Shown here piece by piece: positions 30,882 through 43,800 of a stretch of DNA of 64,000 nt (the stretch's first letter is position 1; every line of letters starts with the position of its first letter). A model generated the notes under the pieces. The model did no database searches. It was not told the origin of the DNA and was given only the letters and a program-made list of their open reading frames with translations. Location: assembly GCF_000002875.2 (NCBI RefSeq), contig NC_009404.2:223501-287500 (forward strand). Reading direction: 5' to 3'. This DNA comes from Leishmania infantum JPCM5 (Eukaryota; Euglenozoa; Kinetoplastea; Trypanosomatida; Trypanosomatidae). The position numbers and the translations under genes are program-made.

Positions 30882-33800
30882 ATGGGTGGCTATCCTTCTC
30901 ACGATGCGCCGAACTTTCTGTTCGCGACGGCAGCGCAGCACCCCAACAACGGCGGTACGACAGAAGTATGCCTCGTTCCGCTTCTGCGGCGTCACTTCAA
31001 CGATACAAACAGGCGACTGAAAGATGCGGTGGCGCAGCTCTACTTTGACGGCCCACCCAACACGACGGCGCTCGCCCTCCAGGCAATGCAGAACGGCATT
31101 TCCTCGAACTGCACCACACCCGACCTCTCGGCGCAGACATCCCTGCACAATATGAGCGACACGGCGAGCGGTGTCACCCCTTCTGCCGGCCCACCGCCGC
31201 CGGCGCTCAACGCCGCCTTCGCCAGCAGCGGGAACTTCGACGCCAGCGCCGAGACGAAGCGGAAGGCTGTGCACGCGTACAAGGCCATGGACCAGCTGCT
31301 GAACGAGATTGAGGCATCTTTCTTCACAACAACTCGTGTCGTGTACGATTCGGCGTCACAGGCCAACGCGAAGTTGCGCGAGAAGCGCTTGGCCTCAATC
31401 AAGGGCATGGACAAGACAAAGAGCCCCAAGGTGGGCCCGGCCGTGGGTGGGTCTGTGAAGGGGGATCTGGCGGCTCCTCGTGCCATCGGCAGCTCCTCTC
31501 GTGCATCGCTCTCGTCGCAGCAGTCACTGACGCCTCCCCCGCCTCCAATCCTGCGGCCGGTGCCGTGCGCGGTATGCACCATCGAGCCGGACACGTCGGG
31601 CCGTCGAGGCTCGTCAGGGCAGCAGAACTCCACGAGCCCCAACGGCGCTAAGGGCAACAACACTCTGACAGCGCTGAATGTTCCGACTCCGACAGCGGGC
31701 CCCAACGGACTGCAGATGTCCGGCTCCAGCGGCAGTGTAGGCAGCAATCCGTCCTCGCCGGAGTGGGTGACTGTGCAGGGCCGTCGTCTGCGCTGCATTG
31801 GGTACCTCTCGTGCTTTTCGAAGCCGCGAACTGTCGACGAGTCGAGGGAGGTCTACGGACCAGAGTCGAAGCCGCCCCTGCACGTGCTGCGCATCAACGA
31901 GTGTGGCTCCAAGGGCCTGGACGTGGCATTTGAGCTGATCTTCGAGAACGAGTACAAGTACATGCACCTGCTGGAGCCGGTCGTCTTCTTGGCCAGCATA
32001 ATGTTCCGCTCTCAGTACCTGACCAGCAGCATGCTGCAGCGTCCCGTTCACTCGCCTGAGGTGGAAAACGCGTACTACGCGCACCTGCAGCTGCTTAACA
32101 TTCATGTAGTGCTGTCAAAAGACCGGGTGCACCAGCTGAAGATACTACAGGAGCAGCTTCCGCTCCTGGACTTCGTGGAAGAGATGGGTCTTAGCGAGCG
32201 GCACCTCGGCGCGAGCGTCGGCGGTGAGACGGCCTCCTGCGGAGGTGGTGCGGCTTCGCTGGAGACAACGTTGACTGTCGGCGACATTTCGGCAGAGATT
32301 ATCGCTGCCGCGACGGCGGACGGAGAAGCCCCGACGAAGACCGACAGCGACACCCTGGTGCAGACCGTTGTCAGCGACGGCGGCGAGGTGGCGAAGCCGC
32401 AGCGGCAGGCCCGCGGCGACGACTCCGAGGACAGGGAGCACTCCGATGTGGATGATGACGGGCACAAGAGCGGGGCAGCCGGCACGGTCGCCGATGTCGC
32501 AGCGGCGGAGAAGGCGGTCAAGAAAAAGGAAGATGGCGAGAACGAAGACGACGACGCGGCCGACTCGACGCGCAACACCACGGTAGATTGGGAGAAGGAT
32601 GCGAAGCCCAGCAGCGCCTCGGCCCCTACAGCAAGTCGTCGCACACGCCGCAGCCGCCGCCGCCAGCGCAAACAGAAGACGGCCGAGCCGCAAGACGAGA
32701 TCTACCGCAAGACGCACTGCACCATGCCTGAAGTCTCCTTGTACGAGTTGAGTTCTGGCGAGCGTGGAATTGAGGTCATCTTCGATGGTGCGCTGCTCGC
32801 GCGCATGATGAAGCTGATTGCAGAGACGGCCGCATACGAGACCGTCAAAAACTCTTTCATCCGGTGTGATATGGGGCCGCTGATGAAGGAGCGCCGCCAC
32901 CTCAACCAGAGCCGCCGCGAAGCACTGCAAGAAGATGGCAGCCTCGAGCGCGAGGAGGAGCGCGTAATGGGAAGCACGATTGTCGCCGCCACGGTGCGCC
33001 ACTGGGTGAAGGAAGGCCTTGCTGCCGAGGAGGAGAAGCGCAAGAAGGCGCAGGCAGCAGCAGCGCACGCAGAGCAAGCGCAACAGGCCGCGACCACCCA
33101 GGCCGCCGCCGCTGCAGCCGCCCAAACCCACCCACCCCCGCCCCCGCTGGCGGCGCAGATGCTGCACAATCTCCCCGCGATGCACGCCAACATAGCGCAG
33201 GGCGTTGCACCGAATGCGCTGACGGGGTCCGCGGCACCCACAACTGCCGGACACCCGTTGCTCGCTGCGCAGGCGGCAGCGATGGGGCAAAACCCAGCCA
33301 TGCTGCGCATGGGCATGGTGCCGTCCAACCAGCCGACGGCGGCAGCAGCCCCGACCACGGCCTCCACCGCGTGTGCCCCCATGCTAATGTACGTGCCCGG
33401 CGTTGGTTACGTGCAAGTGCCGAGCAACTCCCGAGTCTTGACGGCGCCAGCCGCGCCGACGCAGGCGGCGCACCCGGCATACGTGATCAACCCGGCAACG
33501 GGTCAGCCAATGATGGTGGCTCCTCAAGCCGCATCCGCAGGCGCCACCAGCGCCTCTGGCACACCCCCGCAGCCGCCACAGATAATGGCCTTTCCGTCTA
33601 TGATGCACATGTACAACGTACCCCAGCAACAACAGCAGATGATAGGGGCCTCGCAACAGTACTTTGCTGCTCAAGCAGCGCCGCAGGCAGTGCAGCAGTC
33701 GCAGCAGCAGTACCAGTACATGATGGGTCCTGGTGGGCAACTGCTGATGGTGCCGGTGGCGTCCGCGCCAACGGCGCAGGCAGTGCAGCAGCCACAGCAG

Positions 33801-34898
33801 CAGCAGCCGTTCATGATGACCACTATTCCACCGCAGCAAGCCCCGCAAATGCAACCGCAGCAAGTGTATATGAACCCTTACATGATGCCTGGCGTGATGA
33901 ACATGGCCGCCGCGCAGCAGCACGCTCAGCAACAAGCCCAACAGCAAGTTCAGCAGCAAGCGCAACAGCAAGGACAGCAAGCTCAACAGCACGCCCAGCA
34001 ACAAGCGCAGCAGCAGGCTCAATATCACGCCCAGCAGCAAGCACAGCACCAGGCCGAAGGGCAAAAGGCTTACCAGCAGTTCATGGATGCGCAGGAGGAA
34101 CTTCAGCTGTTACGCCAGCTCCAGCAGCAGGCTCAACTGACCCAGCAGGGGCCTCTCAACGAGCAGCAGCAGGCGCAACTCCTGAAGCAGGCACAGATGA
34201 TGCTGCAGGCTAGGCGGGCCCAGCAGGCTCATGCTCAGCAACAGCAAGCACAGCATCAGGCCCAGCAGATGGCTCAGCAGCAACAGGCACAGCACCAGCA
34301 GGCTCAACAGCAGCAGCAGGCCATGGCCAACATGGCGGCGGGAGGCAACCCGCAAGCCTTCGGTCCGCAGAGCGCCTCTCGCACACCGGCTTCTACGCCA
34401 CCGCAGCAAGGCAGCGCCGCCGCGCCGCCAGCACCGTACAACGCAGTGCCCAGCTCTGTCATACCACCACTGCCACACATGCAGGGGATGCAGCACACGA
34501 ACATACAAAACATGTACGCTCATACCCAGCAGCAGCAGCCTGCGCCCACCTCAAATGCGTCTGGCAAGGAGATCTCATCGTCAGGGCCGGCGGCAAGTGC
34601 GGCTAACACGAGCGCCAAGTCAACCGGTACCGATGCCGGGGCCGGTTCTGCTGGGGTCGCGGGAACGATCGGCGATCAGGCGACCGCCCCAGCAGTGGCA
34701 AATTCACATCCGAAGACGAACCCGTACAGCTTTGCTGCAATCAACGACGACGAAGACGACGCCGCGGTCGCGCTTGCGGCTGCGACGGCTGCAATGGAAG
34801 CTATCCGCGGGCATGGCGGCATCGACCGCGACGACGACGAGGACGAGGACGGCAGCCAGTTTTTCTCAAACGGCCAGTTTTTCTTCCGCGCCCAGTAG
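30882..34898 (+). CDS. Large Gln-rich protein of unknown function (paralogue A)
   Basis: 1338 residues from the first in-frame ATG; the open frame continues upstream without another ATG. The N-terminus MGGYPSHD fits the N-myristoylation pattern (Gly2, Ser6). Residues 31-43 read LVPLLRRHFNDTN. A proline/serine linker leads to PVPCAV at about 226-231. An ordered core at about 294-425 includes VTVQGRRLRCIGYL and FELIFENEYKYMHLLEPVVF. An acidic insertion (about 500-580) and a basic cluster RRTRRSRRRQRKQK (about 585-600) precede GERGIEVIFDGALLA at 626. A long Ala/Glu/Lys helix follows, then a Pro/Met/Gln region and a dense Q-A-Q tail (about 905-1150). No known domain was recognised. Its core matches the gene at 50377-53583. 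The Gln-rich tail suggests RNP-granule or regulatory behaviour, which is inference. Confidence 0.9.
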   Translation: MGGYPSHDAPNFLFATAAQHPNNGGTTEVCLVPLLRRHFNDTNRRLKDAVAQLYFDGPPNTTALALQAMQNGISSNCTTPDLSAQTSLHNMSDTASGVTPSAGPPPPALNAAFASSGNFDASAETKRKAVHAYKAMDQLLNEIEASFFTTTRVVYDSASQANAKLREKRLASIKGMDKTKSPKVGPAVGGSVKGDLAAPRAIGSSSRASLSSQQSLTPPPPPILRPVPCAVCTIEPDTSGRRGSSGQQNSTSPNGAKGNNTLTALNVPTPTAGPNGLQMSGSSGSVGSNPSSPEWVTVQGRRLRCIGYLSCFSKPRTVDESREVYGPESKPPLHVLRINECGSKGLDVAFELIFENEYKYMHLLEPVVFLASIMFRSQYLTSSMLQRPVHSPEVENAYYAHLQLLNIHVVLSKDRVHQLKILQEQLPLLDFVEEMGLSERHLGASVGGETASCGGGAASLETTLTVGDISAEIIAAATADGEAPTKTDSDTLVQTVVSDGGEVAKPQRQARGDDSEDREHSDVDDDGHKSGAAGTVADVAAAEKAVKKKEDGENEDDDAADSTRNTTVDWEKDAKPSSASAPTASRRTRRSRRRQRKQKTAEPQDEIYRKTHCTMPEVSLYELSSGERGIEVIFDGALLARMMKLIAETAAYETVKNSFIRCDMGPLMKERRHLNQSRREALQEDGSLEREEERVMGSTIVAATVRHWVKEGLAAEEEKRKKAQAAAAHAEQAQQAATTQAAAAAAAQTHPPPPPLAAQMLHNLPAMHANIAQGVAPNALTGSAAPTTAGHPLLAAQAAAMGQNPAMLRMGMVPSNQPTAAAAPTTASTACAPMLMYVPGVGYVQVPSNSRVLTAPAAPTQAAHPAYVINPATGQPMMVAPQAASAGATSASGTPPQPPQIMAFPSMMHMYNVPQQQQQMIGASQQYFAAQAAPQAVQQSQQQYQYMMGPGGQLLMVPVASAPTAQAVQQPQQQQPFMMTTIPPQQAPQMQPQQVYMNPYMMPGVMNMAAAQQHAQQQAQQQVQQQAQQQGQQAQQHAQQQAQQQAQYHAQQQAQHQAEGQKAYQQFMDAQEELQLLRQLQQQAQLTQQGPLNEQQQAQLLKQAQMMLQARRAQQAHAQQQQAQHQAQQMAQQQQAQHQQAQQQQQAMANMAAGGNPQAFGPQSASRTPASTPPQQGSAAAPPAPYNAVPSSVIPPLPHMQGMQHTNIQNMYAHTQQQQPAPTSNASGKEISSSGPAASAANTSAKSTGTDAGAGSAGVAGTIGDQATAPAVANSHPKTNPYSFAAINDDEDDAAVALAAATAAMEAIRGHGGIDRDDDEDEDGSQFFSNGQFFFRAQ

Positions 34899-37800
34899 AG
34901 AAGAGATACAAGAGGCAAGGGCTGCTCAGGGGAAGCGGTCCTCAGTGCTGAGGGGAGGACAACTGCCAACGCCTCACCCGCCACACGCGACTGAATGCCG
35001 CTCTTCCCCCTCCCTTCTCCGCTTGCTTGCATGTATTTAGGCACAGACGTGCACGCTGATGTGTTTGTGCCTGTGCGCGGTATGTGTGTTTTTTTTTGTT
35101 GGTAATTTCTTCGTGTTTGTTTTCCTTTTTTATTTTCTTTTGTTCCTTTGCTGTTGTTGTTCTCTTGGTGGTTCCTGTGTGTACCTTTTCGGTGTTGTTG
35201 TTGTTTTCTGTGTGTGTGTGTGTGTCTCCCCGTCTTTCCTTACCGGTGTGAAGCATAGAAACACGCACACACACACACGCACAAAACCAACAGGAAAGAA
35301 AAAGGCAAAAAGAAAACGGGTGAGAATGGGAAAAACGAGGCGAAAGAGGTGGCGCATCAAAAACGGAGTGCATTCTTGATGTATATATGTATATGTATAC
35401 GTGTGGAGACAGAGAAAAGGCTTCGACAGTCCTGCCGAAACGCTGTTCCACCACCCCTCAGTGGGAACACACACACACACAGGGAGAAGCAGATCCACGA
35501 GCTAACACCCACTCACGCACACACGCATGCAAACACGTATACAACAAGATTGATAACTGCCCCCCCCCCGCATGCGTGCGCTCGCTCCTTACCACCACGA
35601 CCACTTCTTTCCTTCGCCTTCTTTTTTTTTCCTTCTTTCCCGCCCTATGGGAAAGGGGTTTGCTGCACGGTTTATGTTGACGCCGCTTATGCTTTGTTTT
35701 TGTTCGAGGTTTTTGTCTGCCTTGCTTTTTTTTTGTGTGTGTGGGGGGGGAGGAGCTCGCTTGTTTCGCTGTTGTTGTTATGTCTCGCTTGCCTACGTTG
35801 GTGTTTCTTTAGAGTATATATATATATATATATGTAGTCCTTTGAATTCTAATCTGTTTTCTTTTTTTTTGCGTTTTACTGCTCGCTCCTCTCTCCTCCC
35901 TTCGCCCTCACGCCTTTCTGGTTCATTGCTTGTGGTGGTGATTGTTTTGTCGTCGTCGTCTTCTTTGGCGCTCTACGAGGTCCTCTTTTCTCTTCCATCC
36001 CTCCATCCCCTTTCTGTTACGGTGTGGTGGCTTTTTGAACTTTTCGTTGTCGTTGTACTGACCTCTGCGGTTACTCTGCAGGTTTGCTTGTGCGCATATA
36101 TATATATGTGTGTGTATTGCTTGGTCGCCGATACCATGGCCTTTCACCACGTGTCTCGCCGCTGTTGGTCAGGCTCCCCATCCCCTTCTAGGAACTGCTT
36201 CTTTTCGCTTATGCTTCCTTTTTGTTGTTGTGTGTATATATATGCCTGTGCGCGTGTGCGTGGAGTGCCTCTTATGTGTCTCCCCCCATCCCCTTTAAAA
36301 CAAACAGCCAATAGCACACAAAAAAATTTCTCCTCGTCTCGTCTGCCCAGCGTGTGCATCTTCCGGTGCTGGCCAACGAGAAGCACTTCAACATCCAAGC
36401 GGCCTACATATATGTGTATTGAGATGGGATTGGTGCGAGAGAGCACAGGTGAGTGCGAGACGACGAAAAGAAGTGTGCAGAGAGCTCAGGCGGATCTGTG
36501 CATGGTGCTCTGTCCTTCGTGGGGTCGACACCCACCGACGTGTCCCTCACACTGATGCCCCTCTTGCGCCCTGGCGGTGGTGAAACGATGGGGTCCTTCA
36601 CCATCTCTTAGCTTTTTCATGACTTTGTCTGTGTTTAGTAAAGACTCGAGCTAAGGCGTGTGTGCCGAAGGCCGTGCAGAACTGTTTTTTTCCCCCTGGT
36701 AGAGAGTGCGGGGGATTCGAGGCGGCGCAAGGCGAGGAGGGCCTCTTGGCAACCGACCAGAGTGTTTGGCGAAGAGATATATGGGGAGAAGGGGGTGGAG
36801 AGCGAGAGCATGACACGCAGTGCGACGGCTATTCGCTTGCCGCTGCCGCCCTTCCCCCCTCTCTGCTTCTCTTTCCTATGTGAGGGGGGACTGATCGTGC
36901 TTGCAAAGAGGCGCAGAGACTTTGGGCCTTGACCGAGCATCGACAGAGATGAGGTAAACGGCAAGAGGACGGAGGGAGAATGCCTCTGCAAAAAGGGCCC
37001 AGATTGTGTTGCGCGAGAGTGAGGAAAGTCTGAAGGAGATACCCAGAATACGCCGAACGGAACGGGAAAAAGAAGGCGTTAGAGGACCTGCGCAACGGTA
37101 CCCGTATATAGGCACCCCACCACCACCACCACCACACACACACACACACCACGGCATGTGCAGCACCCTTGCGTTGGTTTCTTTCCCTTCCTTTGTGGGC
37201 CCTCCTCGTCTTCCTGTGTCGGTGTCGGTGTCGGCTGTTGTTTTGCGTTTTGTGATTTTCTGGTGTCTTCGCTGTCCAGCCACCCCTCATCTTCGCCTTC
37301 CCACTTTTGTCTGTCTGTGTGTGTGTGTGTGTGTGCATAAACTCTTCATCTCGGCTCAACTCGTCCTCTGTCCTGCGGGCGGCACCTTCTGCAATGTTGT
37401 GTTCTCGACCTCTCTGTTGTCCTTTTTATTTTTTCTTGCATACTACTGTTGTCGTGTTGTTGATTGGGAGGGAGGGGGCTTCCTTTTTTTCCCGTTTTTT
37501 TTTCTATTCTGGTACCCTTTGTGTATGTCTTATCTATGGAATAGGGATCTACCACAGAGGCGTACACGCGACATGGGTTTACGTAAAGCAGGTGCTGTCG
37601 AGTACAGGAGACAAGAACGAGGAAAGCGATAACATCACCCAACCCTGCCGCATCATTTTCCTTTCTTGCTTTGTTTTCACCGGTCGGTTTGAGTTGATTG
37701 GTTGCTCAGCCGGCACACACGCACGCATACACACACGCACGTGGGGCTCTTGTCTGCTTTTTGTTGTTGCTCCTTTCGCGTCCTCGCTCTCCCCTTGCAG

Positions 37801-40800
37801 GGAAAAGGCCGGGGAAAAGCTGCATGGAGAAAACCACCGAAGAGGGATAGAACGAGGGAGGCAACTGGAAGACATGGCGCGGAGCAACAAAGCCCTCAGC
37901 GACGTGTCTGTGCCGCTTGGCGCTGGATGTGAGGGCTTATCTCTATGATTGTGCGCGTACGTCTATTTTAGCTGGAGGTGCGCTGCATACCACGGCCCCA
38001 CCGACGCACCTACCCCGTCCTCCCCCTTCCATACCCCTGCGCCCCCATAGAAAATGACCCTGCCCTCTTCCCCGAATCCTCCTTACTTGCCTGTCCCATC
38101 CGCTCTTGTTTTTGTTTTCTGTGCTACCTTGTTGCTCCCTCTCTGGCAGACAAGACTGGCACGTGATTGCCACGCACACAGCCACCCTCCCCCACCTGCA
38201 CGCGCACGCACACATCTTCATCGGAGACACAATCTTAGCGTTTCCCTTCGTTGGTTCTCTCCCTCCTCATTGCTGTTTCTTTCCCTCCCGACCTCTTCCG
38301 TTGTTACCGAGAGCTTTTCCTCTACATCGCCTTTCCTTTTATGCATGCGGTGTTGAGTTCCGTCGATGTGCGCCATCGCCTCCATCCGTATTTTTTTTCA
38401 TTCCTGGATGTGCATTGAGACGTAGGAGCTGCGCACCTTTCACATCCCTCCTCTTCCAACTCCCCCCCCCACGCACACACACGCACAGGCACGTTTTCTT
38501 TTTGGAAGAGGGGAGGAGGCCCTCTATGTAGTGCTCATCCATCGTGCTTCGATGTAGGTTTGACTCTTCCGCCCGCCCGCCCGCCTCCCCCCCTCTTACT
38601 CGCCACCTTCCCCATCGCCTCTCAACTCCCATGGCCTTCTCCCACCGGCAAAGTATCTCGCCTCCCGGACCTCCCTCCTCTCTCGCTCCCGTCGTGCCTC
38701 TCTCCGTGCCTTCAGCTCATCATCTTGCTTCTGTTATACGGGGAAAAAAAGAAGAGCGAGGGTAGCACCCCCACTCCCCTTCCAGAGCACCATCAGCACA
38801 AGTGGCACAGAAACTGGCGGGGCAATCCCTGTCCCTGAGCGCATTCCGCCGCACAGGTGCGTCAGGCAGCTCACCCACCAGTCGCCAAGCCGTTCCTCGC
38901 CCTCTCTCCTTTGCTTGTATGGCGGTGGAAGGGGATGGGCGCGCGAAGGACAAGCGAAATGCTTGGAACAGAAAACGCACGCCTGCGCGCATGTAGTGAG
39001 AAAAAGGAGCATCTTCCTTTGCTTCTCTTGGGGCTGGAGGAGGAAAGAGAGCGGAAATGGCGATCCGAAGGTACTCTTATTACTGTGATTGCCCACTCCT
39101 ACGGTGAACTGTCCTCGATGGGTCTGATCATGGATGTGTGGAGGAGACACGCGCTCAGTCGCTGCCGATGGAGCACATGCTTGCTGGAGGGATGGCGCGC
39201 ATTCATCTTTTTTTGTTGTTATTTTGCTTAGCTCGCCTTGAGCCACTGCTCCTATTGTTTCCTTGTGTTGGGCTGCGTCTGTGTCTGCGTGTATGTGCCC
39301 CTTTACGTTACTTTCCGTCAGTGGCGAGCAACCAAGATACAAGAGGTACATACACGCACATACATCCGGGAGAATCGAAGCGAAGGAGAACGCACGACGA
39401 AGGCAGATAACGAAGAAAAAGGCGGATGCATTTTTATATATATAAGTGTGTATGCATATAGCTGCAACCAACGAAGGCACGCACAGAATCTGAGCTGGGA
39501 GACGTTTTTGTCTGTTTCTATCTTGTTCCATATTTTTTTTCTTCGGTTGCCGTTCTCTCTTCTATCCCCCTCTGTCTTTCTTTCGCTCATTCATCTGTTT
39601 CTTTTTTTTTGTAGCGGACGCGTCCCCCGATACCACCACCACCGCCATCACCGCTCTTCCCATCTCGCTCTCGCTCTCCACTCCGTCTTTTCCTTCCTCC
39701 TCTCTCCCTTTTCCAATCCTTCTCTCCGTTTCCCCCGGGCGCCGTCTCACTCTCTCTCGCTCTTGTTAGCTCTTTTTTTGTTTTTCGTCCCCTTTTCGTT
39801 AGCATTCTTCTTGTCTTCGCCAGCCCTCCACTGCAAAGACCGGCCCTGACATCTCCCCCGTTCACCTCGCTACACGCATGCCCTCTCTCTCCTGTTTTTG
39901 CTTGCTTTGCTGTGTTTCTTTTTGTGTTTTTTTTTTCGTGTCTGCTTGTGTGTGCGTCTTACTGTCGATGGTTCTACTCTTCATTCCTCGTGATCTTTTC
40001 TGTCTTCGCCTGTACATCCGGCCCGGTATGCCTACACCCGCCTCATACTGTACGCGATGTCCCCCACGAATCTTCTCTCCGACTTTAGTGGCTTTACCTT
40101 CTTTGTTTTTTTTTTTGTTTGCCTCTGCCTCGTTCAGCGGACTCATGTGAGCTGGAGAACATAGCCTGCACGCCACTGTGTATGCGTGTGCGTGAGTGTT
40201 TGCTGGTTCTTGCGCTTGCGGACCGTGAAAGGGACGCTGTGAGGGTAAGGAGGAAATCATGAGGAATGGCGTCGAGACGCTCTTGCTCTCACGTGCGCGC
40301 GTCCGCCTACACTGATGTGCTTCCCCTGAATCCACGGGTGCCCAACAGCTTCACGTCCAAAACTAGCACGCACACGCATAAACCACAGACGCGCGTGTCC
40401 CGCCCTTCTCCTACCTCTTTGCTTTTTTTATCTTTCCCATCCCATCGCGGCACACTCAGCTCGCCCCGCTGATGGATTCTTTCGCACATGGGCCACCTTG
40501 GCTGTGTCTCCGTCTTCTGTTCGTTCCGTTTCTTTTATTATTACGATTTCGTCCCCCCCCCCTCCGCGCCTCCTTTCCCCTTCTTTTTCGCTGCCGTGTC
40601 GCTGTTTTGTTTTGCGTGTGTGTTCACCCGTTTTCTTTTTTTGCCCCCGCAATCCTCGCCTCGGCAATCGCATCGATGAGAGCCGCCGCTTGGGGAGGTG
40701 GAGAAATAAAGTGACGGGAAGAGGGGTTTGGGTGTGCGAAGAAGGCCATTGGCTCCACCCACTGCGTCATACTTGCCTTGTCCCTCCCTCCTGACCTTTT

Positions 40801-43800
40801 CTCTTTGTTCTTTCCGGTTATTCGGGACGCATGGTCTCTCTCTCTCTTGTCTTGACTTCGTTGCTTGCGAACCACCTGCTCTGGGCATCTCCGCCCCCTT
40901 CGATGCTGTTTTTCACGGCTGCAGGACTGCCCCCTCCCCTCCCCCCGCTCCCGTCTTTCGTGTCGCCTCTCTGGTTTCTTTGTATTTCTTTTCCTTCTCA
41001 GCGTTTCTTCTGTTGTCGGCCTCTTGTGAAGGATGTCCTTTTTTTTTCTTTGGCAGGGTGGAGGTCTCCTCCCCTTCTGTCTCCCCTCACGTGCGCCTAT
41101 TCCCATCGTCTGCGCGCCCCCTCCCCCGTTTCTTTCCGTCGTCACGTGGTCGATGTCGGATCCCCTTCCAGCTGCCGAGTTGCTGATGCAGTGCGTGTGT
41201 GTGCGTGTGTTTTCGGTGCTGCTTTGCCTGTATGTGAGTTTGTGGCAGACGACCCAACGAAGGAAGCAGAGGAAAGGACGAGACGTGACGTGTGATGGCA
41301 GTGATAAGAGAAGCCTGAAAATAGGGTATGGCGTGTGCCCCGTGCAGCTTGCACTCGCTGGTGACGCAGAGAAGACGCCTTCGGCTCCCCTCCCCCTTGT
41401 AAGTTCTCTGAGTTGTTGAACCTTGGACAGACGCGCAACAAAGGAAAAGGAAGACGAGGGGTTCTGCAGAGAATCATGGCGTTTCCGTGAACACTCATCT
41501 TGCTCTCCTCGTCTCCCTCTCGCTCAGGCAAACCTCTATGTTTTGTCTTTTCGCACTCGACTGTTTTGTTTTTGTGTCTTTCGTAATATTTTCATTCACT
41601 GCCGCCCTTACGGTGTCTCATCGCTTTCTTTCCCTCTCTCGGTGTGATGTGAGGCACACGTACGTCACTCATTGGCCCTCACCCCACCCCACCCGCTGCC
41701 ATCCCTGTCCTCTTTCCTTGGTTGAATTTTGGTCCTTGGCATGTGCTGTTTTATTGTTATTATTCTTTTCGGCTTTGGAATTCTTGTATGCGTCTCCGTG
41801 GTTGTGGTGGCGGCTATTGACGGGTTGAGCCGTGTAGTGCCTCTGTGGTGATGCTTGAATTAACAACGAAAAACGTATTGAAACGGAAAGGCAGAAAAAA
41901 AAGGAGCACCATGCAGCTATGCCGATGTGCATCCACCGTGCTCGCTCACCTCCTCCCCCTCCCTTTTTTATGATGTACGGAAGGGTGAGCAGAACTTCAC
42001 ATGGACGTGAAAACGACGTAGTCGTTTCTCCCGCACGAGACAGAGAGAGGCGGCCGGGAGGCAGAGGAGACAGCCGTGCTCTGTCCCATTGTCGCCGGCT
42101 TTTTGCTCAGCCCTGGGTGTGCTGGGTGTGTACACATCTTAGATTCTTTTTTTTTGATCGCTCTTTCCTTCCCACGTCCTTCACTCGCCCCATCTGCCCG
42201 CCTCTCCCTCTCTCTGTGCGCCGCCGATGCGTCTTCTGCCCCACCAAAATCGAACGTTGTGCCTCCCCTCTTCCTTTCGGCACACGCAGACACACAGAGA
42301 CAGACGTCATACGAAAGACGACACGTTTGACGTGAACAAGGGAAAAACAGAACCAAAACGTTACGTCAAGCGCTACTCTCGAACTGTGCAGGTGTGTGTG
42401 TGTGTGTGTGTTTTCTGCGTTTTTTTTTCTGCTGCGGCCCCTTCACCACCGCCATCATTGCCGTTCCCCTGGCTCACCTGCGCACCCTCTACATCACACA
42501 CGCTTTTCTTGTGGTGGGGTCCCTTCACTTCTGCCGGCTTACCTTGCACTGCTGCCCTATCATCTGTGAATCTCGCGTTGTAGTTTTTTTTGTTGTTGTT
42601 GTCCTTCATTTTCGTTTGCCTCGGCTCCAATTCGTGCATCCACGCACGCACGCGATAACATTGGCTCTTCCGATCTTTCCCGCTCCTACTCTGGCGTGCA
42701 CGCATATACGCACAGTTCTGGAAACGCAAGGCGCAACTCTCTCCAAGGCCTGCCTGCGAGCTTGGCAAGCACAACGGCAGCGACGCGAGAGTTTCACAGC
42801 CACGCACGCGCACACGTTCTCTCTCCGTTGCGGCTGCGCTTCGCACAGTCCCATCCGCGCCACCACCACCGCCACCACACAGGCCGCTGTCCTCCTCGCC
42901 GGCCCCGCCGCCCCCTCCGCTTGCCTCTAAAGTCGAGACTCGCTCCAGGTGGCACGCGCAAGGCAGCGAAAGCACGGACACGCACGACTTTGCGATACAC
43001 GCAGAATTGAAAACCGAGAACATAAGAAAAGGTGGTGTGTCTGTCTGTGTTGAGGAAAAAAAAGCGCAAGGACGACGCGGCGAATGGGCCCTCAAGGCTA
43101 CGGCCAACAACGACGTTGTATTTCGTGCTTGCGCCAAGCGCATCGAGGAAAAGAAAACGAGGGGAGAACAGCGGCAAGCAACCACAGGCCGACCTTCTTT
43201 GTGTGAGCGTGTGTGGCATCTTTGTGTGCTCACCTGCTCCTCTTATTTCCTCCTCCTGCTTGGCGCTTTCCCCGTCTCTCTCGCCCTCTGCTCGCTCTCG
43301 CGTCACACAGCAGCAACCTCCTTTATTCTCCCGGCGTTGCATCCTCCTCTCTCTATCTCTCTCTCTGTCCCTTCACCACTCCCCCACGGCGCTTCCTTCG
43401 CATAAAAGTGCCACACAAGTGACGGTAAGCGATACGAACAAGCGAACAAGAAGAAAAAAAAAGGTCAGGAAAGGAAACGACGAGAGTCTTCAGGCTGAGA
43501 ACGCAAAAAAAAAAACGAGGCGACACGCAATCGAAAACGTCGGAGATCTCTCCTTTTCAGGGCCTTCTTTTTTTTTCTTTTTGTGTGTGTGTGTGTTGTG
43601 CTGTTTGTGCGCTTGCGTGCTTCTCGGTTGTATCCTTCTTCATCCTCTTTGCCTTTGCCTTGTCCGTCGACAGCGCGAGCGGGGGGAGGGAGATCGACAC
43701 AGTCACAGGCGTGCGGAGCACAGGCAAAAGCACACAACGCAGAAAAAAAAAACGAAGGAGCGCCGCCCCCTCTTCCCGCCTCTCTTTGCCTCTCTTGCCC

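Noticed and set aside
32145..33290. 381-codon minus-strand open frame
   Set aside because: It lies antisense inside the + gene at 30882-34898; it is a by-product of GC-rich codon usage on the other strand.
40140..40260. Short coding-like patch (about 37 codons) in the long spacer
   Set aside because: Too short, without an ATG-initiated frame of useful length or flanking splice signals.
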